From positions 62,001 to 126,000 of the forward strand of contig JASJOG010000188.1 in NCBI GenBank assembly GCA_030142905.1: a stretch of 64,000 nucleotides of DNA. Direction: 5' to 3'. Under the pieces are notes generated by a model. The model worked only from the letters and a program-made list of their open reading frames with translations, had not been told where the DNA came from and searched no databases. The DNA comes from Heliopora coerulea. Taxonomy: Eukaryota; Cnidaria; Anthozoa; Scleralcyonacea; Helioporidae. Both the position numbers and the translations under genes were made by a program. Below are positions 9,426-22,503 of this stretch, one piece after another. Each line of letters begins with the position of its first letter. Positions within the stretch are counted from its first letter, which is position 1.

Positions 9426-11100
9426 TATATGTATATATATATATGTATGTATGTATACATTCATCCATGGATTCCGGTCACTCAAGAATGCCGTGTGCAA
9501 GTTCGGGACTGGTATGTTGTTAACCAAACCTTAGGTTACTTACGTCCGTATTGAAGCAAATCGGTTTGGTCTCGTTCTTTTTTCCGTTTTACGGATCTCT
9601 CAGACGTTGTTTATATCATTTGAACACTGAAGCAAGTAAATGATTTCAGACCGGCAAAGGAAATTGCTTTCTTGGTGCTTGCGGCTGGTTTCACTTTTGG
9701 AGGCCATCTTAGTATCTGGACAATTTATGACTTGAAAAAACAGTTTTCTAAGTTAGTTCCTTGGAATATGCATTGGCCAACTGCTCATTTGTTGCAGCAA
9801 CGCTTTGTCTTGGTTCTTCCTGATAAATAGGAACAAAAAACGTAAGGGAACTTGCTTGCTGTCAGGACATTTGGTGAGCGAGTAAGTGTAAACGACATTC
9901 TTCGCTGAAGTTGAATAGATGCTGATTTGTATAAATCTCGAGACTTTTCACGTTCTGGCAACCACTTACCTGAGCCGCACAATCGCAGGTAAGTCAGAAT
10001 CGAGTAGCTTTGAAATACAAGTTCTGCGAACTGACTTGTTTTGAGCAGCTTTCAAAAGTGGCTTTCCGACTTCATTCTTCCCCAAGGGAAAAAGTACGTA
10101 TTTTACTTTTCTCTACTCGTTCTTCTTTCGACCAAAACTTGCACAAGGTTTCCTTGTCGTATTTTGTTGTATGTTATGTATTTTTCTGATTTTTGGTCCG
10201 CAATAAAAATTCAGAACTCGCTCATGTTTTCTTTGTTTATTTCGTCGGTTTTGTAATTCGTTTCATCTTCGTTTCCAAAGTCTCGTACCTCCGGATGAAT
10301 ACTTTGCATAAATCTTCATCATAGTACTTCTAATACACATTTTGCAACCAATTTTGAGATAATGTAGAATTTACTAGTTTTTTGAGACAAAAAATATCAA
10401 AAACTTTTTCAATCATGAGCTGTTCGTAATGCTAGTAACCGACCGGTAACCTTTGAGGATGCTCCAATTTTAAGACGGAAAGCCGGGTCATCTAATAAAG
10501 TCTTTCTTTAAAGCAACAAGAGTGAAAAGTTTGACTGGAAAACGACTCGAAATAACTCGAATCGAAATTTTAATTATAAATATGACAACAAGCAGTTTAA
10601 ATATAAGCTATCTAGGTTGTTAATTTGAGAGCGAATTGTGCGTGTTTTTTCTTTTTTTTGATTTTTTGGGTTTTTTTTTTATTGTTATTATTATTTCATT
10701 CCGTCTTGCAGTTATAGTAAGGGCGATTTCTCTGACAAGTTGGAAAATTATCAATGTGACTTGAAAGTTTACTTGAAAGTTACGTGAAGAAAGTTTGGAA
10801 ATATCTTTCGTAAACCGAAAAAATTGAAATTCTTCTTCACGAGTGATATTTTGGAAGGGTGGGCGAGGGCTTGTTGTGTACACGTATTTCTAGTATTAGT
10901 TAAGTATGAAGATCAAAGCCAAGTCAAAGGATATGCAGAAAAGGCATAGAATTATGGAAAACTTTATCAAAGTCTAATGTTTCGCTGTATTTGACGCAAC
11001 ACTTATAAGCAATGAAATAAAATGTGACAAAGACTAGATACGTATAAACATATTCTTACAGGTTAATTAACACAATTTGGCGTTCGAGAGGAAATGGGAC
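9426..11100. other. No gene recognised
   Basis: Intron DNA of the PNP gene. I find no protein similarity, RNA gene or clear repeat ends here. It contains an AT-rich run near 9427-9455. Confidence 0.5.
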
Positions 11101-11229
11101 GCGAAAAGATGTCAGAAGTGACGAGGAGAGGTCAAGATGGCATAAAAAGACCTGAATATCAGGATTGAAAGTAGGATAAGGTTTTTCATTAAGTAGGCTT
11201 TCTCGGTTCCGGAGGTCAAAGATGGAAGA

Positions 11230-11490
11230 AAAGCAAGAAGAAAAAAGGATAGTGAAATCATCGGTTCAAACATGGTGACCAGTATCATGTATCAAAGAAT
11301 GCTGTTTGATGAAGGGTTGACACTATTTTTACCAGTTACAGCAGAAATTCCCACGTGATCGGAGACACGGGTGTGGAGACGTTGACTACTCTGACCAACA
11401 TGCAACGCGCTGCAGCATCAAAATTTCAAACGATCCACGACACCAGATTTACGACCCTTGGGAACTCTGTCCTTAACCCTTTATGTGGCA
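11230..11490 (-). pseudogene. GIY-YIG fragment of a second Penelope-like element
   Basis: The - strand reads HVGQSSQRLHTRVSDHVGIS, followed by an AVTGKN segment. This is clearly related to the fragment at 2.4-2.6 kb ([CY]VGKT..H..TR.SDH.GIS). Stops occur on both sides. It is a short relic with no reverse transcriptase attached. Confidence 0.7.
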
Positions 11491-11637
11491 CTCTTGCTAT
11501 TCTGCAACTTATTATATAACTCTGTCTAATGCCGGGCAATTTTACATGTCAAGGGAGACCTCCCGGCAAATTGTTACTTAAAGGGTTGAAGGCGAAACAT
11601 TGTGACAATGTGTTTGTTTTTACTTCCTTTACTTCAG

Positions 11638-11787
11638 GGTTGATTGGCCTAGGAGTGCCTTTCATTGTGTGTAAGAGTATCACAGATTGGGCTGATGGCT
11701 CCAAAACAAAAGAGTGGCAAAAGTTTGGCGCCAAAGTGTCTGCTTCCTTTGTGAAACACGTCTTAAAGTCTAAAAAGTTTAAACAAG
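11638..11787 (+). CDS. PNP/UDP-phosphorylase domain, exon B
   Basis: Completes the PNP fold. It encodes GVPFIVCKSITDWADGSKTK and the KVSASFVKHVLKS helix. S-I-[TC]-D-x-[AG]-D-G is the family motif whose first Asp acts in catalysis on the purine N7. The acceptor is a strong pyrimidine tract ending in TTCAG (11637) and the donor is CAAG|GTGAGT (11788). Both ends are phase 1, so exon A joins in frame. Between GGEMESEG and VPFIV the loop is about four residues shorter than is usual in the family; a missed micro-exon in the 9.8-kb intron is possible. Confidence 0.88.
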
Positions 11788-12490
11788 GTGAGTAAAACAA
11801 TTTTGTGATGTCAGGATACTAATTGTCCCACAGCCATGTTGAAGAAATACGTGCAAAATGGCATGTCGAGTAATGTTTCATAGTAGCACACTTGCCATAA
11901 TTTACTCCGTAACTTAATGAAACGCAACATTCGATTCTCAGTGCTCTGTAATCATTTAAGAAATACCAAATGGATTTCCGTGTTTGGATACTGTGATCCA
12001 AACTCGCAGGATGTCGTGAGACTCGAGAAAAGCGTAGAAAAACACGAGCCACTTTGGGAGTGTTTTTAGCTTTTAGATTTAGTTTTTAGCATCTAGCTTT
12101 CGCCGCTAGATGTCGAGCAACATCCCAAGTGTTTGGATCACAGTATGCAAACAAGGGAATCTATTTGGTATTTCTGTCATAAAATAATGGCAGATGAAAA
12201 GAAGTTAACTTGATAAACACAACGATGAAGTAAGCAATCCTCACGAAAATCATCAACTACCAATCAGAGTCAAGCTTAAGAACATCCAGCCCTGGTCAAC
12301 AAAGCGAAGCCACTTCAACGTAGTGACAAAGAGGAAAAACAAACGTATTTTTTAAGCTGTTTGAAAGTCCAGCAACATACTGTTTGAATCACAGTATTCA
12401 TACACACATAAGTCTGTACGTGTTTCTTTCATAAAATAACAAGACTGAACATGCAAAACAAACTTCAGTGCACTTTTGGCGGGAAATTTT

Positions 12491-15400
12491 CCGTGTTTGG
12501 ATAACAAGGGCAGATAATGTAATAAGCCAATCAGCGCGTTTGTTTACATCGATGGGGCTGACCAATCAGACTGCTTGATTTTACCAATATATCTGAATTT
12601 ACTGGGACATCACTGCGAAAAACTATACCTCAGAAAAAGCCTTCAGTGCACGAGAATTTTGCATTTTCAAAGAGAAAACTAATTGATTCGAATAGTATAT
12701 GAGCTTTTTTTTCAAATCTGTCGTGGGGATATGTAATGCGTTCCTTAAAAAGAAAAATATCGGCTTTCGAATCGGGAGTTACGAAATGCTAACGACCGAG
12801 TTCATGTTTAACGTTGTCTGTGTGAAAAAGCCAACATAAATTTATTATTCTGTATGGGTTTTAATACCCTAGAGCTTTCAAGGCTCTCCTTATCTCAAAA
12901 ATATATCACAAAGAACGTTATAAAGTAACTAAGGTGGCACTTTTCGTCATTATTGACGTCTAGTTTTCGTTCCATTCACCCCCAGCCAAGAACGGCGGGG
13001 AAATGTTAAAATAGTTCAGTTTTTCGAAAAAGAAAATCTTTGAAGTTTGGTGTAACGCTTAAATTCTTAACAAAAGTTATCACAACCACCCCCTTTATGA
13101 CCAGTGGTCAAAGGTTTGTGGTCAAACTCAACTGGCGAACCATAAAAAGTTCATAGTTTGACTGAGATATCCAAAGCATTTGCAAGTTTCATAAAAGATA
13201 TTTAGTAGCAAAATCACAGAGTGATTCACTGGCATCTTTGCAGTACCTGTTTCATACAATATATAAAACAGTGCATTTTTACTGAATATTTGGCAGCATA
13301 TTTTAGTCAAGGAAGCCAAGCAAAAGCAGAAAGAGGCAAGACATAAATCCTTATTACAGTGTATTGACGTTTACAGTAAAAGAAGACTTTATTTTTCATT
13401 ATGTAATTTGGGTATTGTTACAAAAGCAAAAAATTCAAATAACATTCATATTTTGTCCTTTTTTTTAATTTTGAATTAACATGAAGTATTACTTTTCCTT
13501 AATATTCTCATAAAAAGATCAGATAGCTTAGTACATGTCCTCTTATTTAGAAATGAATTGTGTTCACGTGTTCAGAAGAAACCATCCCTAGCCTCATTTG
13601 AACACGTCAATTGCAACCACACAATAGTCAAAAGGAACTGATAAATCAGAATGAAACCAATTTATTGGTATATCAAAATAACAACCCAGCATTGATTCTG
13701 CCATAATACATTAAATTCTCCAGAAACTATAGGATGATAACCATTGATTCACAAGAGACTGTAGTCAGCCATTTAGAAACATATGAAGAAAAGGAATGTC
13801 ATACAAATGACTGTATATTTGTTTTCAAAAAAGACAATAACCCTTATTTAATTTAGAACCTTGATGTACTGATATTAACTTATTAGTAGGCTCATCCTCT
13901 TGAGGAGTAAAATTCTCTGACATTAGCCAGAGTAAAATAAAGAGTATGCCCTTGTCACTTAATGGGTTAAGGAGATGGCTGTTAACTCATTAAGGTGCTG
14001 GCCTCATCCCCTTCATGAGTGAAATCCTCTGGTGTTAGCCAGAGTAAAATGACAGAGTGTGCCCTTGCCACTAAATGAGTTAAGGTTTACATTAACAATA
14101 TTTAATTAATACTTTTCTTACTCTAAATGTTTGCACAGCTCCGAGATGGACCCACATGAATTTGTAAAAAATTTTTTTTAAAGCTAGTGCAAAGATAATC
14201 AACAAAAACTAGGGTCACAGTTGTGAAAGACATCATGATATACTCACATACACAAAGACCAAACTGGTTTCATGTAGTATTATCCAGGACACTGCAATCT
14301 TGGCATCCTTAAGAAATTTGGGAATTGCAGCAGATCCCCACATTGTTAAAGCTGCATGCTGGAGGTTATTTATGGAGATTACATCTTTAAAACTTAGGGG
14401 ATCACACATTGTTTTCAGTCACTGTCCAAATACAGTACAGTCAGCACTTACAATCTGTATTGCAAGTATTTGTTACATTGCTGGGTAATGTTATGGTGCA
14501 CCACAGGCATCATTATCACATGGCTGTTCTGGTTGTACTTTTACTTCAGTTTATCAGCCCAAAAATAGTAATCTAACATCCCAACCTATGCTACATTCTA
14601 GCGTAGTCTTTGATGAATATCTTGTGGAAAATTTCCACCCCTTTTCACAAGTAAGTACAAAGGAAACTGATAGAGCTGGTTGGATAACTGACAAAACCAA
14701 GGAGGTAGATGCCTGCTAGCATGAAGTGCACTAATTTTAATGCATGTTTGTGCCACTGAAAAACTTGAATTCATAGCAGGAAAAGAAACAAAAGTTCGAA
14801 ATTTAAGCCTACTAAGTTTCTTCAGATTATCTGACAATAATTTTCAAAAGGGCCTGTTGAATTGCTTGGGATTGCTCGACACCTCTAGGATCGACTCATC
14901 AAGGTGTAAACTTCCCAATCTTTCTAGTGAAGAGATTGTTGCAAAGAAAGTTCTGTCACTTGGATTTATATCAGTAAAAAACCCTTCAAACCCATAAATA
15001 TTTAGTACATCAAAATTCAAAAGTGTATCTAATATTATGATATCAATCAACAGGACCTCTCACGCTAGAGAGAGCTGGAGTTGAGTTTGCCTGGAGTTTG
15101 CAGTTATTTGCTTATTACTCTTATGGATTTGTCTCACTCTTTGACAACGTATTTTCTGGTTGGTACCGTACTGGTTTCATGAACTCTCTGACTTTTGCTG
15201 TCAATGCGTCCCGGTGATAGCTTCAATAAAAAGGCCCTGCGAGTTCACCAGTGGATATGGGCAAGATCAGTGCTAAATTTCAAAACCTGTTGCAATTACC
15301 TTGAGTAGAACTAAAAGTCCATCGCGGAGGCGGATCTTTCGAGGATGCTGACATTCTTTCATCCTGACATGCAACACACGGATGTCAGTATTATCGAATT

Positions 15401-16245
15401 TGTCATGTCATCCCAGAATTTAAGGTTAAACGCCTAGGGAGACCAGTGAACGACCCCATCTTGAAGTAAGACCATTTATGAAAACTACAGTGAAGAGAAG
15501 AGTGACAATGATGACAACGACGATGGACGAGGAAAGGTCTCGAGCTGGTGGACGACTTCGATGAATTTGCAGGCGAATAGAGAGTTTCTTGTTTGCTTTC
15601 AAGGGTAAGCAATGATCGTCGGGTAGATGCACGAAAACAATAAATTCGTCATTCTACATTTCTATTCAAGTGGCATATTTTGAGCTAATGTTTTCCTAAA
15701 CTAGGTTTGAGTTTAATTTGACCAACGTTCCTTTCCTTCGCTCAGCTTCGTTCTTGCAAGCCACGAGGGTACAGAGAGGCCAAAATTGTCCGCCGATATC
15801 AGCCAGACACAAACTCTAGGCGTTCGAACCAGCTTTAGAGATAAGAAAAGTACCACTTTACGTACTTTCGTGTTTATGAGATAAGGAGAGCTTTGAAAGC
15901 TCAAGGACGTCAAAACCGCACAGAATAATAAATTTATGTTGGCTTTTTCACACAGACAACGTTAAACATGAACTCGGTCGTTAGCATTTCGTAACTCCCG
16001 ATTCGAAAGCCGATATTTTTCTTTTAAGGAATGCATTACATATTCCCACGACAGATTTGAAAAAAAAACTCATATACTATTCGAATCAATTCGTTTTCTA
16101 TTTGAAAATGCAAAATTCTCGTGCACTGAAGGCTTTTTCTGATAGCTTTTTCTGATTGGTCCGCCCCATCGATGTAAACAAACGCGCTGATTGGCATATT
16201 ACATTATCTGCCCTTGTTTGTTTGGATACTCTTATCCAAACACGG
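12491..16245. mobile_element. 3.75-kb element with about 400-bp inverted ends
   Basis: The left end starts CCGTGTTTGGATAACAAGGG; the right end finishes with the complement (TTATCCAAACACGG). The arms, about 12491-12897 and 15880-16245, share long inverted stretches, including the segment around TAACGTTGTCTGTGTGAAAA. The left arm has extra sequence relative to the right. The interior (12.9-15.9 kb) shows no transposase. It is a non-autonomous DNA transposon of unknown superfamily; no clear target duplication was seen. Related shorter motifs (GTTTGGATCACAGTAT) occur at 11.97-12.4 kb. Confidence 0.7.
13888..14087. repeat. Two diverged tandem units of about 90-110 bp
   Basis: Each unit holds a TTAGCCAGAGTAAAAT core and ends in a TTAATGGGTTAAGG-like or AAATGAGTTAAGG motif. 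They lie inside the 3.75-kb element. Confidence 0.65.
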
Positions 16246-16249
16246 GTAT

Positions 16250-18030
16250 TAAACAATCAAAGCTCGCGAACGAGTCACGTACTTTTATAAATAAACATCC
16301 TGCACTAGTTTCTCCAGAAAAACCCTCGACTTCTGGTGTACTCCGCTGCATTAAACAGCGCTCCAAAAGAACTGGTAAGGCAAAATATGCTTCTGCTCAG
16401 ATGTTTGATTAATATAAGCGGATACAAGGAGAACCTTTGGCACCTGAGACCCTCTTACCGCACCATACAACTTCGCTCGAGTTTTCAGTTATACTGAAGA
16501 CGTTGTTGGCAGAATACCACAAGACAGGAATAGGTTGTGCTTAAAGTGAATAAGTAAAAAATCCTCATAAATTCTTTCACGCCTGCATGATCTTATTTTT
16601 TAAGGATGATATTTCATGCAACATCTCGCTTCCTCAAAAGTTCGGTTAGACCTTGTTTGTTAGCTGTGCTGGGCCGTGCATCTTCCTGCTCGTAATCCTT
16701 ATTAAAAGTACAAGAAAAGATGCCAAAGTTGTGTCCCTTAAGAAACAGAGTAGCTCGCGTGTCAACACGGCAACGTTCACCTCAACTCGGTTTATAAGCT
16801 GAAACTTAACTGTTCTGAGCCATGCAGCACGTCTTAGATTTGTACGGCTAACTAGTAACTTACTTTATAAGCTGTACAGACAGCGTCAGCGTTATTCGGC
16901 TTGTGACTGTACAGCTTGTAAACTAGGCATGAAAATTATTCACAATTGGAATGTTAAGCGCACCAGCTTTGCAGCAGTCAGCATTTGTTGCAAACACAGT
17001 ACAAGTAATATTATTCATAGGTGGTCGAAAATTTATTGAGATTGCCAGTTATCTTGCGAACAAAAAACTTACCTTTGCCGGTATAGTGAGGCTTTTTTAT
17101 TGTTTTATTCAGGCTATCGCGAGGTGGTTTTATATGTCATGGGGGGACATCTTGCCGTGAAAGAATTATGACTTATTCGATAAACTTTTTTGGCAGTATC
17201 AACGCACCTTTCAGCTAATACCTGTTTCTCATGCCATTGTTATTTATTTTTGGTACAATGCTTCTTTTTTGCTTTATACTCCAACTCATGTTACGTAAAC
17301 ACTAATGGTTTTATAAACGCAATTGAAATATTCTTAATGTGAAATTCACGGGCGCATAGTGAATAGTAAATGTAAATGTTGCCGTGATATTATTATAGAC
17401 GTCAGGTCAATATGTTGATTTTGTCCGACAGAATTCTGTCGATGGGCCTCCCATTTTCCAAATCCTAGATCGCTCTTTGTTTGCAAACACAGAATTTTCC
17501 AAATAAAAATTGAAAAGAATTTTGCCAAAGTAATTATAACTTGGTTTCATATTAAGAGAATTTAACGGTTTTCTACTTAATTTATGAACTATGTAACTGC
17601 AGTAGTAAGATATTTTTATTTATAATTTGGTCTTTAGTAAAGAGCCTTACCGTTTGAGCAACTTACGTATTAGAGCAAAAGTCAAGAATGAAAATATCCG
17701 TCCCCAAGATATCTAAATTGTCATTGAACTCTTTCCTTGCGGGAGCTCACCCCTTGATGAGTAAAGTCGTGTAGCGTAACTAAGAGTGAAATAATACAAG
17801 TTGTATCTTGCTGCAAAAGATTTAACAACGTATCTTCTTGTTGGTCAACAAGTTGCGGACGTGCAATAATATGGCTCATTGGTAACTGTGGCGAATTCAA
17901 CTTCCGTTCCGTTTCTTTCGTCAATTTAGCTTTTCCAAACCACTTTATCATCGCAACATGTTTCATGGTGACAAGAGTCATGTTTAACATGCTTTTAATT
18001 TTATATTAGAACATTGTGTACACTGATCTT
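16250..18030. other. No gene recognised
   Basis: Intron DNA between the long inverted-end element and a small MITE. The open frames are short and show no recognisable family. Confidence 0.45.
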
Positions 18031-18268
18031 GGGCCCGGTTCACACGATACCGGTACGAAACTGCACCGGTATCAAAATATCACGGTACAAACCTGTTCAC
18101 ACGATACCGGTAGAGGTACAGTTTCATTACGCTTTCACATTACGGTTTCAACTCGTTACGGTTAGCATTACGGTTTCATGCTTTTTCATACCGGTACCGT
18201 GTGAACGCTAGGCCTAACCATAATTTCGTTACAATTTCATTTCGTACCAGTATCGTGTGAACGGGGTC
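18031..18268. mobile_element. MITE with internal copies of its terminal motif
   Basis: Ends share GTTCACACGATACYGGTACG in inverse orientation (left from 18037, right to about 18263). Internal copies of TTCACACGATACCGGTA occur, giving strong potential to fold. Non-coding. Confidence 0.7.
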
Positions 18269-18676
18269 TTGGTCATTTGTAAAGGTTATACACTGTGCAA
18301 GAGGTGTTCAGGTGATACCGAGGTTTAAGGTATATAACCGCCTTGTATCACCATTGGTGTATGAGGTTTTAGAAAACTAAGTTAACAAAGTTTGCAATTG
18401 GCTAGTCTCCGTTGACATTTCGTTCCAGATATTTCCATTTTCTAGGTTATAAGACCGACAGATGTTTGGATATGGTTGTTGGGAATATCAAACGTTTCCA
18501 AACGAAATATTGGTCGCGATTGTGGCGGATTAAAGATGCGGGAAAGGGAGGCACTTTGGGGACGTTCCAGCGGCTCCGCACTTTTTGGAGCTGCGCACAA
18601 TTTTTTGATAATGATAATGATATCGTTATTTTACCAGTTAGCTCACATCACGGAAGTGTTTTTCAGTGAGGCCCTG

Positions 18677-18709
<33 letters not shown>
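18677..18709. repeat. ATT microsatellite, 3' tail of a retrotransposon
   Basis: (ATT)n run directly beyond the 3' end of the - strand RLE fragment. Read on the element's strand it is a TAA tail. Confidence 0.9.
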
Positions 18710-18710
<1 letters not shown>

Positions 18711-19096
18711 TATCGCACATTGGTTTGTTGTTTTGGCCAATGATTTCTTCTTGAAGTTTGGTGGCAACAAGCCTCCTCAAATTTCAAGGACCATTCGTAG
18801 TATTCTCGCAGTGTATAATATAGCACTTTTCTGTAGTTCTACCAGCCGCGTCTTTATTCCCAACTGCTTCAATCTTTTCTGCAGCTTCTTTGGAATTGCT
18901 CCAATCGCTCCTATTACAATTGGTGAGATGCTTACTTTCATATTCCACATTTTCTTTAACTCTCTCCGCAGATGTTGGTCCTTTTCGATTTTCTCTTGTT
19001 GATTTAGTTCGATTTTGCTATCATACGGTATGGAGATGTCAATGATCTCACAATATTTATTAACCTTATCCTCTACAGTCATATCTGGTGATTATT
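18710..19096 (-). pseudogene. RLE non-LTR retrotransposon, 3' end only
   Basis: The frame 19082-18777 continues a PD-x(12)-D endonuclease core: PDMTVEDK upstream, then CEIIDISIPYDS, then the SPIVIGAIGAIPK and LGIKTRLVELQKSAILYTAR segments that also end the element at 19.1-21.3 kb. It is 5'-truncated right at the PD of the nuclease, next to an ATT run (19086-19096), and ends in ATT repeats at 18677-18709. No reverse transcriptase remains. Confidence 0.75.
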
Positions 19097-19139
19097 ATTA
19101 TATTTCCTGTCAGACAGGTCTTATGTCGTCAAAATTAAC

Positions 19140-21265
19140 AAGCAAGAGCTGGTCATAACTAATGACCAAGGGTCCTGGAGTTCATACTCCTTACAACATT
19201 TGTTGTACCCTTCTCAAAATTCTGGCTGTTCCCAAGAGTACAGTCTTTTGCAGCAACTCAGTTCGAATTTCCACACCAATCTTTGAGATCCACTTTCAGA
19301 TTCTCTTTGTTAGCACACCAAGGGCTCCAACAACAATTGGGATAACCTCCACTTTGTTCATTTCCCAAGTCCGCATTGTTTCAAATTTCAGTGGCTGATA
19401 TTTATCCACCTTCTCGTCTTCCTTCTCCGCAACCCTGTCATTTCCTGGTACTGTTATGTCAATCAAAAGGCAGTGTTTTCTTTCTTTATCTACCAGTACC
19501 AGATCTGGTCTTCTAGCTATGATATTCCTATCACATTGTATATTGAAGTCCCAGAGGAGTTTCACTTTTGTATTTTCCAGCGCTGCCTTAGGTTTATGCT
19601 CGTACCATTTCTCAGATCTCTCCAACCCAAAATTCCCACACAATAGCCACTGCATCAATGCATGCAACATTGTCGTGCCTCCGCTTGTACTCCTTCTGTG
19701 CTAAGATGGTACATGCACTAACTATGTGGGTCACAGTTTCCCCTGTTGCACCACACAATCTGCACAATAGAGAATCTCTTGTGTGATCAATATTGTATTT
19801 CACATAACTAGAGCGTAATGCCTGTTCTTGGGCTGCACAGATCAAGGCCTCTGTTCCAATTTTCAAACCAGATTTCTTCATCCAGGCCCATGTGTCATCT
19901 TTGTTAATCCTATCTCTGTGTTGCTCTTTTTCCATATCCTGCACAAATTGGCCATCCATTCTTTTCTCTCTCCACACTCTCATCTTGTCTTCTTTGATGT
20001 TCTGCTTGAATTCTTTTTTACTCTTGCCGTTTTCTGTGCCTATTATCCCTACTTGTCTCACTCCATTCAAAAATTGTTCTCCTTTATTACTTATGTACCA
20101 TCCTAGTCCATTTTCCTCACTTCTTATGCAATCCTCGCATCCAAGTCCCCTCCCTCCTTTGTTTCTTGGTATATACAGTCTATCTACATCACTGTTCAGA
20201 TTAAATGCTCCAGACATCATCATTTTCTTCCTGGTTTTCCCGTCCAATTCAATGACCTCATCCCGTGCCCACTTCAATATACCCGCTCCATATCGTAAAA
20301 CTGCAACAGCCCATGTGTTTATTGTAGTGGTTTTGTCCCTGCCATTCAATTTCGAGTCCAACACCAGCCCCAATCTCCAGTAATATTCAGTTGTAAATGC
20401 TCCCTTCATTTCAACCTCCTTAATTTTGTCCATCTCCAAAATCCAAAGGTATTTGTAACCATTCTCTTCTATGTCCTTCATCACCTGTCGATCAGGGAAC
20501 TCTATCCAGTCAGTTGTAATCGCCTTGCCTCTTTGCATCACCTATACGCCACACTTCCTAATGCCAAACTTCATAAATATAATCACTACTTAAAAGATTC
20601 ACCGTATTCTCTAATGAATCAATGTGATTCTGGTTCTTACCAAACAGCTTGAGATCGTCCATGAAAAGCAAATGGTCGATTTTCAGCTGTCTCTCACACC
20701 ATTCATATCCCATGCAAGTTTTTCTCAGCAGTAGTGAAAGCGGTATCATGCATAGACGAAAAGAAGAGGTGAAAGACTATCCCCCTGAAAAATTCCTCTT
20801 TTTATATTCACCTCTCCTAGCACTGTCCCTGCAGAGCTTAGTTGTGTTTTCCATGTTGCCATACTTCTCTTCATGAATTCAGTTACATTCTCAGCAATTC
20901 CAAATATCCTCATGCACTCCAATATCCAACTGTGGGGGACAAGGTCATACGCCTTCCGATAATCCACTCACGCTATGGCCAAGTTCTTATGTCTCCTCTT
21001 ACAGTCTCGAAGTATTGCCTTATCTATCAGCAATTGATTCTTTGTGCCTCTGCTCCTCCGTCTGCATCCTTTTTGCTCTTCTGGCAGTATGTTTTCAATG
21101 TCCATAAATGTATACATACTCTAAGCTATAACCCCTGTCATCAATTTCCACATAAGTGGCAGACACGATATTGGCCGAAAGCTGTCCACAGCATTCCCTT
21201 TTGCCGGGTCCTTCAAACATAGTACATTCCTCCCTTAAGTTATCCAACTTGGTATTGGTTTCACA
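19140..21265 (-). mobile_element. R2/R4-superclade non-LTR retrotransposon, 5'-truncated and broken
   Basis: On the - strand in order: reverse transcriptase with DYRKAYDLVPHSWI (first catalytic Asp), QGDSLSPLLF, and LLFMDDLKLFGKN holding the catalytic DD pair; a thumb/linker region; a CCHC knuckle CRLCGATGETVTHIVSAC; and a restriction-like endonuclease with RRPDLVLVDKERKH and LLIDITVPG (PD...D). Elements with this single-ORF, C-terminal RLE layout nick target DNA and prime reverse transcription there. The frame is cut by at least three stops or shifts (near 20.75, 20.55 and 19.65-19.61 kb). The 5' end is lost near 21265. R4/Dong or Hero is the likely clade; I cannot separate them by eye. Confidence 0.85.
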
Positions 21266-21269
21266 CTAT

Positions 21270-22500
21270 TTAATCGTCAGGCAAAGTGCAGTTCACTGTT
21301 TTAATTTTCCACCTAACTTTAACGGACGTAATGCTAGTCTTGGGAGGTGAAATTTTATTCGTTCCATGTTGGAGTTTTTGCCGACTTGAGTCGGAGTCAA
21401 GGTTGGTTGAAGATGTACAAGAGAGGGTGTTGAGTCAGTCACTGATTTTAACTGCAAGTCTCTTTGCTCCTGCCTTTTCGTGATATTGACGCAGAAGTTT
21501 ATCATTCAAAGCATCAAGCTTCTTCTTGTAGTTACTTCTTTGCTTCATGATACCCAAGCACGCACGGCGTCTATGTTGTGAGATGGGATAAATGACGAAG
21601 CGAAGGTCGTCAATCTCAAGTTTCACCGAAAACGTCCCTTATTTCCAACGAAACTTCGAGCTCAAGCTCTTATCAACGCCGAAAAATACAGAGCACAGCA
21701 AAAAACGCCATGAATTACAACACATAATTATAACATATTACGGAAATTAATTTTATTTAATGCCATTGAAATCCACGTGACGTCAACTACTCAGAACAAT
21801 CTCTTGAACTCCGATGCGCAGACCTTTAACAGGAACTGCACAAGCGTCTGCACCGCAGGCTAATATGTGTCAGGTTTACGGACAGGTTTTTTGTATTTTT
21901 AAGTATGCGGTCTACAGTGCGGCTTCACAGCCTTTTAAATAGTACATGTATTTGTTTTATTTAACGAGCTTGTGTAACCAGCTATTCAATGTTGATTATA
22001 AACGGTTTCTAAGACTTTAAAATATGGGTTTTGGATTAGGCGAGATAACAATTACTGCAGCATCCTGCTAACCGAATATAGATTGGTCTACTGCTGCGCC
22101 TAAATTTCTTCATGATCTGATTTTTCTTCCTTCGCAGACCTCGTGTCCACATCCTTACCAACGACCACGTACTCATGGTGACACTGCTGTCATAGTAGTC
22201 ACGATTTTAGTTTACGATTTAGTTGGATCCAGAATGTTGTTTCAAACGCTAATTGTCCATCTCTTTATGGCATCAGTCCATTATAAGTTTGAAAAATATC
22301 AAGGTAATTGAGGGTGCAGTTTTATCAGACAGTTGCCGAATTAAAAATATACGCAATAGACGGCCAAGAAGTCCTTTTTGCACCAAATGATCTTATTAGA
22401 ACTATTTAGAGAACAATTTTGGTCCATTCTTATTTGAAATGACAGAATCATGTCTTGTAATCTTGGATATGTTTTTTAATTGTTTCTATTGGTTTTCATG
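21270..22500. other. No gene recognised
   Basis: Intron sequence upstream of the TRADD-N-like exon. The short frames near 21.3-21.6 kb show no family signature. Confidence 0.5.
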
Positions 22501-22503
22501 CAG

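Noticed and set aside
13888..14087. A CRISPR-like array
   Set aside because: Only two diverged tandem units without regular spacers, in a eukaryotic context.
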